The position numbers and the translations under genes were made by a program. Below the pieces are notes generated by a model, which was given only the letters and a program-made list of their open reading frames with translations, ran no database searches and had not been told where the DNA came from. This document shows, in pieces, positions 35,854 to 44,196 of a DNA stretch of 64,000 nucleotides (position 1 is its first letter; every line of letters begins with the position of its first letter). The DNA lies in NCBI GenBank assembly GCA_001890945.1, contig MLAX01000002.1:1134381-1198380 (forward strand), given 5' to 3'. This DNA comes from Alphaproteobacteria bacterium AO1-B (GTDB taxonomy: Bacteria; Pseudomonadota; Alphaproteobacteria; Rhizobiales; Stappiaceae).

Positions 35854-36552
35854 CTAAATCGACGCAGGCGTAATCGTCTTTACCCCATCTTCACCGGCCA
35901 CGTAAGCCTTGGAGGCAAGATTGAGGAAAAGACCATGCTCAACAACGCCCGGGATCTTTACCAGAGCTTGTGCAAGCGTTTCAGGTTGTTCGATCTTCAG
36001 AAGATGGGCGTCAAAGATGTGATGCCCGCCATCTGTGACAAAAGGATGCTCCCCAGCCATTCTCAGCTGAAGGTTTTGAGGCAAACCCATTTCCATAAAC
36101 ATTGCCAGAATGGCCCGCCGCGTTGCTTCTTGACCAAACGGCACAACTTCAATCGGCAACGGAAATTGCCCGAGCATATCAACTTTCTTTGTGCCATCTG
36201 CGATGACGATCATTTTGCCGGAAGCTGCTGCGACAATCTTTTCCCGCAGCAAGGCACCGCCACCGCCCTTAATCAGCGCCAGGTTGGCATCCAGCTCGTC
36301 TGCACCGTCAACGGTCAGATCCAGCTCGGGCAACTCTTCCAAGGTGGTGAGTTTTATTCCCAAACTGGCAGCAAGCTCTGCTGTGCGCTCAGATGTTGGA
36401 ACACCGATCACGTCCAGTCCGTCTGCGACACGTTTTGCAAGGGCGTGAACGAAAAACTCTGCAGTCGACCCTGTGCCGATACCAAGGCGCATGCCGGAGG
36501 TGACATCCTCTGTCGCGCGTTCAGCTGCCTGCTGTTTCAGGTTGTCGCTCAT
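35854..36552 (-). CDS. rpiA: ribose-5-phosphate isomerase A
   Basis: The 232-residue enzyme interconverts ribose 5-phosphate and ribulose 5-phosphate in the pentose phosphate pathway. Diagnostic RpiA segments are [15 protein letters not shown] near residue 22, [25 protein letters not shown] (catalytic Asp and Lys/Glu region, about 85-105) and [19 protein letters not shown] precedes the ATG. It starts a probable rpiA-DUF2059(-gor) unit. Confidence 0.95.
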   Translation of the reverse strand: MSDNLKQQAAERATEDVTSGMRLGIGTGSTAEFFVHALAKRVADGLDVIGVPTSERTAELAASLGIKLTTLEELPELDLTVDGADELDANLALIKGGGGALLREKIVAAASGKMIVIADGTKKVDMLGQFPLPIEVVPFGQEATRRAILAMFMEMGLPQNLQLRMAGEHPFVTDGGHHIFDAHLLKIEQPETLAQALVKIPGVVEHGLFLNLASKAYVAGEDGVKTITPASI

Positions 36553-36792
36553 CCCTCGCCCTTTCCGGCCTCTGCGTCGCTGGTTAGCGCCGCATTTCCA
36601 GCGCCTGCCCTCCGATCAGTTCAGATGGCCGCGCGGTCCTTAACATGTCAGGCAAGCATGGGTCCAGATCGTTTCCAGTTTTCAACCAAGAACGCCACCT
36701 GCCAACATATTGGGCATGGTTAACGTAAGGTTCAGACCCTTCTGGAAATATTGCCTGATTGAATCGCAGAACACTCTATAAGGGCGCGACAA

Positions 36793-38562
36793 ATGTTCAG
36801 TGTTAAGATGCGGCGGAAGACTTCTGTTGGCGAAGTCGACTTGGTGCCTGACGACACTCAAGGACACGAGAACCCGGTCTCAGATGGCAACGCCAAAACT
36901 GAGAACGCATCCAGCGGTCTGAGCCGTGCCCTCGACAGTCTGGAAGATGACCTTCAAGTTGCGGCGAAAAGCATTGATGCTGCGGCAACCAAAGTGCAGG
37001 ACCGCTTGGTGGAGCAGGCCAGCACCTTGGGATCCATCATATCTGAAAGCCAAGTCCTGACCGATCAAGCAGCTAGAGCCAACGATAATGTTGGCGAGCT
37101 GACGCATTCCATTCAAGAACTCTCCGCCGCCAGCGCACAAATCGGCTCCCAAGTCAGCGTTTCAAATGATTTGGCGGTTGAGGCCCGCGATATTGCCGAC
37201 CAAGCCAATCAAGGTGTTCTAGAGCTTAAAAACGCTATCGAAGATATCGCAAATGTTGTCGGTCTCATCTCCGACATCGCAAAACAGACAAACCTTCTGG
37301 CTCTGAATGCGACCATTGAGGCGGCACGTGCCGGGGACGCCGGCAAGGGATTTGCCGTGGTTGCCGGCGAGGTGAAGTCGCTCTCCGTGGAAACCCAATC
37401 TGCCACAGAACAGATCGTTGCCAATATCAACAAGCTGAACCAGTCCGCTGAAATGAGTATTGGATCCGTTGGCCGGATCATTGATGTGATTGGCCAAATC
37501 CGCCCAAGTTTCGCGGCAGTCGAACAAGCGGTGCAGGCACAGGTCGAAACCACCGAAACAGTGAGCCGACAAGCAGAAGATACCAAAAGCTTCGTTCAAG
37601 ACGTCGTGCGCCACGTCGACCGAATTAACGCCTCTGCCGCCGAGGCTGAGCAAAGTGGTACGCTGGTTCGCGATGCCGGTGACAACATGAGCGCCAGCAC
37701 CAAGGCCCTCCAGGCCCGCTTTGCCATGATGATCCGGCAAACGGATGTTGGTGACCGCAGGGTTGATGATCGATTGCCACTAAAATTGTCGGGAACGGCG
37801 ACCAGTGGAAATGTCACGATGCGGATCGAAACGCGAGACATTTCCATGGGCGGCGTTTTGTTCATTACCGACGCTGACACTCTCCCGCACACAGGCGCTG
37901 TGCTGCGTCTTGACTTGAGTGGGATCGGCTCGACGGAAGCAAAGGTCGTAAACGTTTCAGATGGCGGATGTCATTGCGCTTTCACATCTTCGGCGAGGGC
38001 TTTCAGGAGCGCGCTCGAACAACGGATTGCATCTTTGAAGCAAGGCTTCGCCAAGCAGATTGAAACAGCGCAATCTGGTGCGGCGCGTGTCGCCGCGGCA
38101 ATGGAACACATGATTGAAAGTGGTGCGTTGTCCCTGGACGCTCTCTTTGACACAGACTACAGGCCGATAGACGGCACCGACCCTCTCCAAGTCTCGACAA
38201 GAGCTCTCAGCTCCTTGGAACGCGCGCTGCCGGATATTCAGGAGGAGATCCTGAAAAACAGCTCTGGTATGGCTTTTTGCGCAGCAGTCGACCGCAACGG
38301 GTACCTACCGGTTCACAACCTCGTCTTCTCGAAACCGCAGAAACCGGATGATCCGGCCTGGAATACTGCCAACTGCCGAAACAAACGGATCTTTGATGAC
38401 CGGGCGGGCTTGAGCGCTGCCCGCAACATGCGGCCTTACCTTGTCCAGTCCTATCCAAGGGACATGGGCGGCGGAAACATCATCTGGATGCAGGAAATTG
38501 ATGCGCCGATCCTGGTACAAGGCCGCCATTGGGGCGGGTTCCGCACGGCCTATAAGCTGTGA
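36793..38562 (+). CDS. soluble chemoreceptor with PilZ domain
   Basis: A 589-residue protein without membrane segments. Residues about 40-310 are a methyl-accepting coiled coil, with the receptor tip [21 protein letters not shown] at about 160-180 that contacts CheA/CheW. A PilZ domain follows at about 318-420 with both halves of the c-di-GMP motif: R323xxxR327 and D349xSxxG354. The C-terminal ~110 residues contain NGYLPVHN and [10 protein letters not shown], a pattern I associate with small sensory modules at the ends of other chemoreceptors. The order signalling-PilZ-sensor suggests a cytoplasmic receptor that couples c-di-GMP and a second signal to chemotaxis. No che genes are adjacent. 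Confidence 0.86.
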   Translation: MFSVKMRRKTSVGEVDLVPDDTQGHENPVSDGNAKTENASSGLSRALDSLEDDLQVAAKSIDAAATKVQDRLVEQASTLGSIISESQVLTDQAARANDNVGELTHSIQELSAASAQIGSQVSVSNDLAVEARDIADQANQGVLELKNAIEDIANVVGLISDIAKQTNLLALNATIEAARAGDAGKGFAVVAGEVKSLSVETQSATEQIVANINKLNQSAEMSIGSVGRIIDVIGQIRPSFAAVEQAVQAQVETTETVSRQAEDTKSFVQDVVRHVDRINASAAEAEQSGTLVRDAGDNMSASTKALQARFAMMIRQTDVGDRRVDDRLPLKLSGTATSGNVTMRIETRDISMGGVLFITDADTLPHTGAVLRLDLSGIGSTEAKVVNVSDGGCHCAFTSSARAFRSALEQRIASLKQGFAKQIETAQSGAARVAAAMEHMIESGALSLDALFDTDYRPIDGTDPLQVSTRALSSLERALPDIQEEILKNSSGMAFCAAVDRNGYLPVHNLVFSKPQKPDDPAWNTANCRNKRIFDDRAGLSAARNMRPYLVQSYPRDMGGGNIIWMQEIDAPILVQGRHWGGFRTAYKL

Positions 38563-38687
38563 CAAGCAGCGGCCTTTTTACACTTTGATTTTCGCCGCAA
38601 AGCCAGGCGTCCAATCGCTCGCGAGATCTTGCGGGAAGCCACAAAGACCGCTAGGCAGAACCCTGTTTTCTTATAGCTGAGGGTTTC

Positions 38688-39377
38688 ATGTCAGTACTTG
38701 TGTTCGATCTGGACGGCACACTCGTGTCTTCCATGGAAGATCTTGTTGCGACCTTGAATGCGGTTCTGGACAACGCCGGTCATGGGACTGTTCCTCAGGA
38801 CAAAGTCGCCAACATGGTCGGCATGGGAGCCAAGGTGCTTTTGCAGCGCGGTTTGGACTATCTTGAAATTGCCTGGTCGGACGAGACAATCACACCGCTT
38901 TATGAAGACTTCCTGGAGTACTACGCTGCCAACATCGCTGTTCACACACGGCCGTTCGATGGTGTTGTTCCAGCCCTAGACCGTTTCCGTGCCGATGGCT
39001 GGAAGCTGGCGGTTTGCACCAACAAAACCGAACGCCTCACCCTGCCCTTGCTTGCAGCGCTCGAAATGAGAGAGCACTTCGATGCGGTGGTCGGAGGCGA
39101 TACCTTCGCCGTTTCCAAGCCCCATGCCGAACCGGTTCTGGGTGCCATAAAGCGCGCAGGCGGCACTCCAGAGGGCTCTATCATGATCGGCGACAGTGTG
39201 ACCGACATCAAAGCTGCCCGCGCCGCGGGCATTCCCGTTGTCGCCGTTGATTTTGGATATACGCCTGTACCGGTTAGTGAGCTTGGTCCGGACCGTATTA
39301 TTTCCCACTTTGACGAACTTGCGGATGCAGTCGCCGACCTTCGAACCCGATGCGGGCAAAGGTCGAGAAAAGGCTAG
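38688..39377 (+). CDS. gph: phosphoglycolate phosphatase (HAD superfamily)
   Basis: A 229-residue HAD hydrolase. Motif I is FDLDGTLVSS (nucleophile Asp), motif II VCTNK, and motif III/IV Lys and Asp appear in VSKPHAEP and MIGDSVTDI. A helical cap domain lies between residues 15 and 85. Gph removes 2-phosphoglycolate formed during DNA repair or photorespiration-like reactions; the family also includes other phosphatases, so substrate is inferred. GAGGG lies 5 bases before the ATG. Confidence 0.86.
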   Translation: MSVLVFDLDGTLVSSMEDLVATLNAVLDNAGHGTVPQDKVANMVGMGAKVLLQRGLDYLEIAWSDETITPLYEDFLEYYAANIAVHTRPFDGVVPALDRFRADGWKLAVCTNKTERLTLPLLAALEMREHFDAVVGGDTFAVSKPHAEPVLGAIKRAGGTPEGSIMIGDSVTDIKAARAAGIPVVAVDFGYTPVPVSELGPDRIISHFDELADAVADLRTRCGQRSRKG

Positions 39378-39690
39378 CTGGCTTCTGCGTCGACCAAAGT
39401 CGCTAGATGGAGACCTTTCTAGAAGAGATAGTGAGACAGATTAGCTTGGCGGAATCGCACGCCCGTCTCACGGAAGGGGCACTGGTTGAATCCTAGCATT
39501 GCCAACCACACTGAAGCTCTATTCGCCTGACTTCGCTTTCTACTCTTGCCAACTTCATCAGCTAGCCGATCGCTCCCGCCTCTGAACCGCGGCAATCCCC
39601 AAGGGAATTGACCAGTTTCATCAGCGCAACTGTCACAATTTGCACAGCCTGCTAATCTTGCACGACTGATTCCCGATAAGGCTGAAAACG
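39378..39690. other. 313-base intergenic region before the TPR gene
   Basis: This marks the left edge of the glycan island and is AT-richer than neighbouring genes. A weak 5-bp inverted repeat (CTAGA/TCTAG, 39403-39422) is present without a T-run. I see no coding frame, RNA or mobile-element end; the promoter of the TPR gene should be here. Confidence 0.45.
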
Positions 39691-41544
39691 ATGGCAACGC
39701 AAACAGCGCCGAATACCATTCGAGACAGACTGCTGAAGGGCATCGCTCTCCAACAGGCCGGCGAGTTCGAAAAAGCGCAGCGCATCTACAAACAAGCAGT
39801 TAAAAAAGCTCCAAACAACGCAGACGCTGTCCACCTTCTCGGGGTGACATACCGCCAACTCGGCTATCCGAAACGCGCGCTTGAGTACATCAAAAAAGCA
39901 ATCACCATCGATCCGAACCAGTCGCCCTTTTATGCGAACCTGGCGCGAACCATGCTCGATTTGGGGACCGATTCCGACAGTCTACTAGCAGTCTGCAACA
40001 AGGCCCTGTCACTAAACCCGCGTGAACGTGAGGCACTGAACATAAAGGGCATTGCTCTTACTCAAAAAAAGGAATTCGAAGAGGCTGAGATGATCTTTCA
40101 GAGCCTCATCGTTGAAGACCCAGACAATAAGGACGCCTATCGTAATTTCGGAACGCTATTGATGGATGCCAATCGCGCCAATCACGCGGTTAATTTCTTT
40201 ATCAAGGCGGTGATGCTGGAACCCGACAATCCGGAAAACTATTTGCTCAGAGCACGCGCTCGTCTCAAGCTCAAGCAATACGAGCCAAGCCAGTACGAAC
40301 TAACTGAGGCCCTTGAGCGGTTTCCCGAAAACGCCGACGTAAAACATGAAGCGGCGCGCCTTTTGTTCTCCATGAACGAGTCAAATCTTGCGGTCTTCTA
40401 TTCAAAACAGGCGCACGAGGCTGACCCTTCAGATTACCACAAGTGTGTAACGCATGGCGTGAACTTGCTTATGCACGGTGATCACAAAGAAGCACTTCAG
40501 GTCATGAAAAAGGCCAAAAAGCATGCGCCACCAAATAATCGAACTGTGGATTGGAACCTGGCACTAGCCTATCTCGCGAACGGTGATCTTAAAAACGGCT
40601 GGGAACTTCATACTGCGCGATTTGAAGATCCTTCCGCCCAAATCCTGCGGCGAACATTCGAGGTCCCGGAATGGCAAGGCGAAGACATTTCAGACAAGAC
40701 GATACTCGTCTGGGCTGACCAGGGACTCGGAGACGCTCTGAAAGCAGGCACTATGTTGCCTCAGTTAATCAAATTGGCTGGAAAGGTAATTATCGAACTC
40801 TCGGAAAAAGGCGCCAAATATACGCAGTATTGTTTTCCAGAAGCCGTGTCCCGATTGGCACGAATGGATGAAAACAATTTTCAAACCTCTTTTGATTACG
40901 ATCTGCACGTTAATATTGGAGAGCTCGTAAAGCATTTCAGACCGACGCTTGAGTCGTTCAAGACCGCCCCTTGCCCCGTCTATTCATTCGAGAGGGATAG
41001 GGCAGTCGAGTATTTGAAGCGTTTGAAGGGCTATCAAGACAAACCCGTCATCGGCTTTTCGTGGCGTTCCAAAAACCTCGCCGTGAACAGAGCGCGGTAT
41101 TATCTTTCTGCGCCCGGAGTCACGCCCATATTGAAATCCAGAGATGCGATTTTCGTAAACCTCCAATACGCGGCGTTGGATAAAGAACTCAATTATCTGA
41201 AAGACCAAGCCGGAGACCATTTCCATAACTTCGATGACGTCGATTTGTTTGATGACCTTTTAGGGGCTGCAGCACTAACAGCTGCCTGCGATTTCGTTGT
41301 ATCGGCGAATACCAGTGTCGCGGATATGGCCGGCATTCTTGACGTGCCAGCAATCCGTTTTGGCCAACAGGAGCCTCCGCTTCTGCTGGGTCAAAAAAAT
41401 CCGCCATGGTATCCTTCGATGACATACATGCATCCATACACGGACAAGGCGTGTGTGGAGTTTGTTCCGGAAATCATCAAGGAAATGGACCGCCAGCTGG
41501 AAAACTGGACGCCGGAGCGACGCAACAAGCGCCTCGAACTTTAG
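39691..41544 (+). CDS. TPR protein with glycosyltransferase-like C-terminal domain
   Basis: A 617-residue protein. The first ~300 residues are tandem 34-residue TPR repeats (for example GEFEKAQRIYKQAVKKAP and YPKRALEYIKKAITIDP). The C-terminal half follows the pattern of TPR proteins linked to flagellin or envelope glycosylation: a junction NLALAYLANGDLKNGWE, then WADQGLGDALKAGTMLP, GFSWRSK and DFVVSANTSVADMAGIL, resembling heptosyltransferase-type GT-B folds. It is convergent with the sugar-nucleotide operon 8 bases away. Inference: it uses or organises transfer of the sugar made by that operon. Base composition is more AT-rich than in the surrounding housekeeping genes. Confidence 0.78.
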   Translation: MATQTAPNTIRDRLLKGIALQQAGEFEKAQRIYKQAVKKAPNNADAVHLLGVTYRQLGYPKRALEYIKKAITIDPNQSPFYANLARTMLDLGTDSDSLLAVCNKALSLNPREREALNIKGIALTQKKEFEEAEMIFQSLIVEDPDNKDAYRNFGTLLMDANRANHAVNFFIKAVMLEPDNPENYLLRARARLKLKQYEPSQYELTEALERFPENADVKHEAARLLFSMNESNLAVFYSKQAHEADPSDYHKCVTHGVNLLMHGDHKEALQVMKKAKKHAPPNNRTVDWNLALAYLANGDLKNGWELHTARFEDPSAQILRRTFEVPEWQGEDISDKTILVWADQGLGDALKAGTMLPQLIKLAGKVIIELSEKGAKYTQYCFPEAVSRLARMDENNFQTSFDYDLHVNIGELVKHFRPTLESFKTAPCPVYSFERDRAVEYLKRLKGYQDKPVIGFSWRSKNLAVNRARYYLSAPGVTPILKSRDAIFVNLQYAALDKELNYLKDQAGDHFHNFDDVDLFDDLLGAAALTAACDFVVSANTSVADMAGILDVPAIRFGQQEPPLLLGQKNPPWYPSMTYMHPYTDKACVEFVPEIIKEMDRQLENWTPERRNKRLEL

Positions 41545-41552
41545 ATCAGCGC

Positions 41553-42431
41553 TTAAGCGGGTTTCCGCACAATCGCAACCAAGGTATCGGTGGCGTCGAT
41601 CCGGTTAAGAGCCGCTTCATAGGAATTTCTAAGGTCTGATGTGTCGATTGCCGCAAGTGTGGATTTGTGCCCACCGGGGCGCCCTCTGGACAACCAGCCT
41701 AAATGATTGGACAGCGGATACCTCTGAACACCTTCAATAACGATCTCGGCGAACCCCGAAGCCGCCAATAGCCGTCGCAAGCTGTCACGGGTATGAAGCA
41801 CCAGATGCTGGCTCCACAAAGTGAATTCTTTAAACTCATCGCAATTCAGTTGGTTTAGCAGAACATCCCCGGCGTGCGGAACCTCAGCGACCATCACGCC
41901 GCCTGGTTTCAAGACACGGTACAGCTCGTGCAGAATGGGAGCGGGCTCGGGAAGATGTTCCAGGACATGAAAACTCAGGACACTGTCCATTGAACTGTCC
42001 GGCAAAGCTGACAAGGATTTGTGGCACAATATCCCGGCAGCATTTAGAGCCGTGACATAATCCTGTTGCAATTCCACACCGCAGCAGCTCTGAGCTTCAT
42101 TGCACACAGAATGGAGAAAGGCGCCGTCACCACAGCCAAATTCGACGATGTGCTTGCCAGTCACGAAGGGGCGGTAGGCCTCAACACGCCGCGATGCATC
42201 TACCGTGACTTCATAGTCCCGTTTGCCTATCAAAGCCTCATTTGCTTGCCGGTAGTCACCCTCTTGATAGACTTCATCGCCCCCGTAAAATCCGTCAATA
42301 TAGATCACCCCTGAAAGCTGATCGCGATAAACGGTGACATCCTCACGATCACGGGTACGCGTCGCAAAGACCTCCTGGGTCTCCTTACTGGCGACGCCTA
42401 ATTCTGCCAGCGTGTCATAAATGCTTGCCAT
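41553..42431 (-). CDS. class I SAM-dependent methyltransferase
   Basis: A 292-residue methyltransferase starting at an ATG with GAGGA about 8 bases upstream. SAM-binding motif I is VEFGCGDGAFLHSV near residue 95; motif II region contains LSFHVLEHLPEP and the post-motif LKPGGVMVAEVPHAGD. The ~85-residue N-terminal extension before the fold is unusual for a minimal enzyme and may bind the acceptor. It is the last gene of the neuB-gmd-neuA operon, 22 bases after the cytidylyltransferase, so the likely acceptor is the sugar or glycan made there. Confidence 0.83.
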   Translation of the reverse strand: MASIYDTLAELGVASKETQEVFATRTRDREDVTVYRDQLSGVIYIDGFYGGDEVYQEGDYRQANEALIGKRDYEVTVDASRRVEAYRPFVTGKHIVEFGCGDGAFLHSVCNEAQSCCGVELQQDYVTALNAAGILCHKSLSALPDSSMDSVLSFHVLEHLPEPAPILHELYRVLKPGGVMVAEVPHAGDVLLNQLNCDEFKEFTLWSQHLVLHTRDSLRRLLAASGFAEIVIEGVQRYPLSNHLGWLSRGRPGGHKSTLAAIDTSDLRNSYEAALNRIDATDTLVAIVRKPA

Positions 42432-42453
42432 CAGCTGTTCCTCAGCATTCCGT

Positions 42454-43143
42454 TCAGGACTGGTGTCCTGTAGCCCTTGCATATGCTTCCAGTGCCAACC
42501 AATCCCGTGGGGTATCCAAATCAATCTCGACCGCATCTGGCAGAACGACAGGGACGCTGCGCCCGAAGAACCTCACACCTGCGGACACAAAGGCATCCTT
42601 GCGAAGTGCGTATATTGCACCTGTTTCCCTAAACTCTTTTGGACGGTCCTGACGGCGCTGACGCGGTTTGCTGGCATCGTGATTGATCCCCCTCCCCGTA
42701 CCGTCGGCCTCGATCTGCCATAGAAACGCATGCACCTCGACAACAGAAAATGCCGTATCCGCGTCCAATTCCGCACGAGCCGTCACGACCTGATCGATCT
42801 CCTCAGATGTCGTTAATGGCGAGGTACACTGCAGGAAGACCACCGTGTCCGCAGCCCGACATGCATCGCTTTCAGAAATTGCATGCAGGACCGCGCTTTC
42901 AGAAGAGGCTTCATCCCCCGAGATATCTGCCGGTCGCTTCAAGGTTGCAGCTCCATACTCACAAGCAACGCTTAGGATTGCTTCGTCGTCGCTTGAGACG
43001 AGGACATCAGAGATCGTTTTTGCACCCAGCGCTGCTTTGATTGCGTGAGCGACCAACGGGACCCCAAGGAAAGGCTTGATGTTCTTTCCCGGTATACCCT
43101 TGGACCCACCCCGCGCAGGGATGACCGCTGCGACCCTTTCCAT
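42454..43143 (-). CDS. CMP-nonulosonate cytidylyltransferase (NeuA/LegF/PseF type)
   Basis: A 229-residue nucleotidyltransferase that should activate a nonulosonic acid with CTP. The family signature VIPARGGSKGIPGKNI is at residues about 7-22, followed by FLQCTSPLTTSEEID and the metal-binding region near DLDTPRDW at the C-terminus. GGAGG lies 7 bases before the ATG. It begins 21 bases after the gmd stop. The family covers N-acetylneuraminate, legionaminate and pseudaminate enzymes and also some Kdo-like or other CMP-sugar enzymes; the exact sugar cannot be read from the sequence. Confidence 0.86.
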   Translation of the reverse strand: MERVAAVIPARGGSKGIPGKNIKPFLGVPLVAHAIKAALGAKTISDVLVSSDDEAILSVACEYGAATLKRPADISGDEASSESAVLHAISESDACRAADTVVFLQCTSPLTTSEEIDQVVTARAELDADTAFSVVEVHAFLWQIEADGTGRGINHDASKPRQRRQDRPKEFRETGAIYALRKDAFVSAGVRFFGRSVPVVLPDAVEIDLDTPRDWLALEAYARATGHQS

Positions 43144-43164
43144 GCTTAGACCTCCAGATTTACC

Positions 43165-44196
43165 TCAAAGGCCTGGCGTGTTGAGTGCCGCTTTCTTCAG
43201 ATCGTAAATGGCCATCCGGCGCGCGATCTCGGGAGCCAAGATCTCCGGCTTCCACCCAAGCATTTCCTGCGCCTTGGCATTGTCACCGCGCAGATACACC
43301 ACGTCGGATGCCCGGAAGTATCGGGGATCGACATAGGCAATCAACTTGCCCGTCTTCCGGTCGTAGCACTTTTCTTCCAGGCCCTCACCTTCCGAGTGAA
43401 GATCAAAGCCAACTTCCTGCGCAGCCATAAAAAGGAAGTCGCGCACCGTGTATTCCGTGTTGGTAGAGATCACGAAATCGTCTGGCTGGTCATGCTCCAG
43501 CATCTTGATCATCATGTCAGTGTACTCAGGCGCATATCCCCAGTCGCGCACACTGCTCAAGTTTCCGAGCGGCAATGCGTCTTTGCCCTGAAGTTTGATT
43601 TCCGCCAGCCAGCTTGTGATCTTCCGGGTGACAAACTCCAGCCCCCGCAGTTCGGACTCATGGTTGAATAAGATCCCCGAAGTTGCAAACATACCATACG
43701 CTTGCCTGTAGTTGACCACCAGAGAATGCGCCCCCAGTTTGGAAACAGCGTAGGGACTGAGCGGATTGAATGGCGTTTTTTCCGTCTGCGGTTTCTCCAG
43801 AACGTCGCCGTACATCTCAGACGTGGAGGCCTGATAGAGTTTTGTATCCAGCTTCAAGATACGCATGGCTTCAAGGATGTTCAGCACACCCATGTAGTTC
43901 ACGTCAGAGGTGTAGTGCGGAAACTGGAAACTGTCGGCTACGAAACTTTGCGCGGCAAGATTATAGATCTGATCCGGCCTGATCTCGTTCAAAACATTCT
44001 GAACATTGGCAAATTCGGTCACTTCCAAAGTGCAGTACTTGATCTTGTCCCGGATGCCGAGTTCATTCAGACGGCCGGTCTTGGATGTGCTGCCCCGGCG
44101 CATTGCTCCATAGACTTCATGCCCTTTTTCAAGAAGGCCACGCGCCAGAAATGCTCCATCCTGACCGGAAATCCCGGTAATCAGCACCTTAGCCAT
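43165..44196 (-). CDS. gmd: GDP-mannose 4,6-dehydratase
   Basis: A 343-residue short-chain dehydratase/reductase of the GMD type. NADP-binding ITGISGQDGAFLARGL is at the N-terminus; catalytic STSEMYGDV (Ser/Thr-x-Glu) and SPYAVSKLGAH (YxxxK) are in place; and GILFNHESELRGLEFVTRKI is the GDP-mannose-binding hallmark. It makes GDP-4-keto-6-deoxy-mannose. GAG-rich AGGAG lies 6 bases before the ATG, and the start overlaps the NeuB-fusion stop by 8 bases. A related specificity for GDP-GlcNAc, as in legionaminate synthesis, cannot be excluded. Confidence 0.88.
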   Translation of the reverse strand: MAKVLITGISGQDGAFLARGLLEKGHEVYGAMRRGSTSKTGRLNELGIRDKIKYCTLEVTEFANVQNVLNEIRPDQIYNLAAQSFVADSFQFPHYTSDVNYMGVLNILEAMRILKLDTKLYQASTSEMYGDVLEKPQTEKTPFNPLSPYAVSKLGAHSLVVNYRQAYGMFATSGILFNHESELRGLEFVTRKITSWLAEIKLQGKDALPLGNLSSVRDWGYAPEYTDMMIKMLEHDQPDDFVISTNTEYTVRDFLFMAAQEVGFDLHSEGEGLEEKCYDRKTGKLIAYVDPRYFRASDVVYLRGDNAKAQEMLGWKPEILAPEIARRMAIYDLKKAALNTPGL

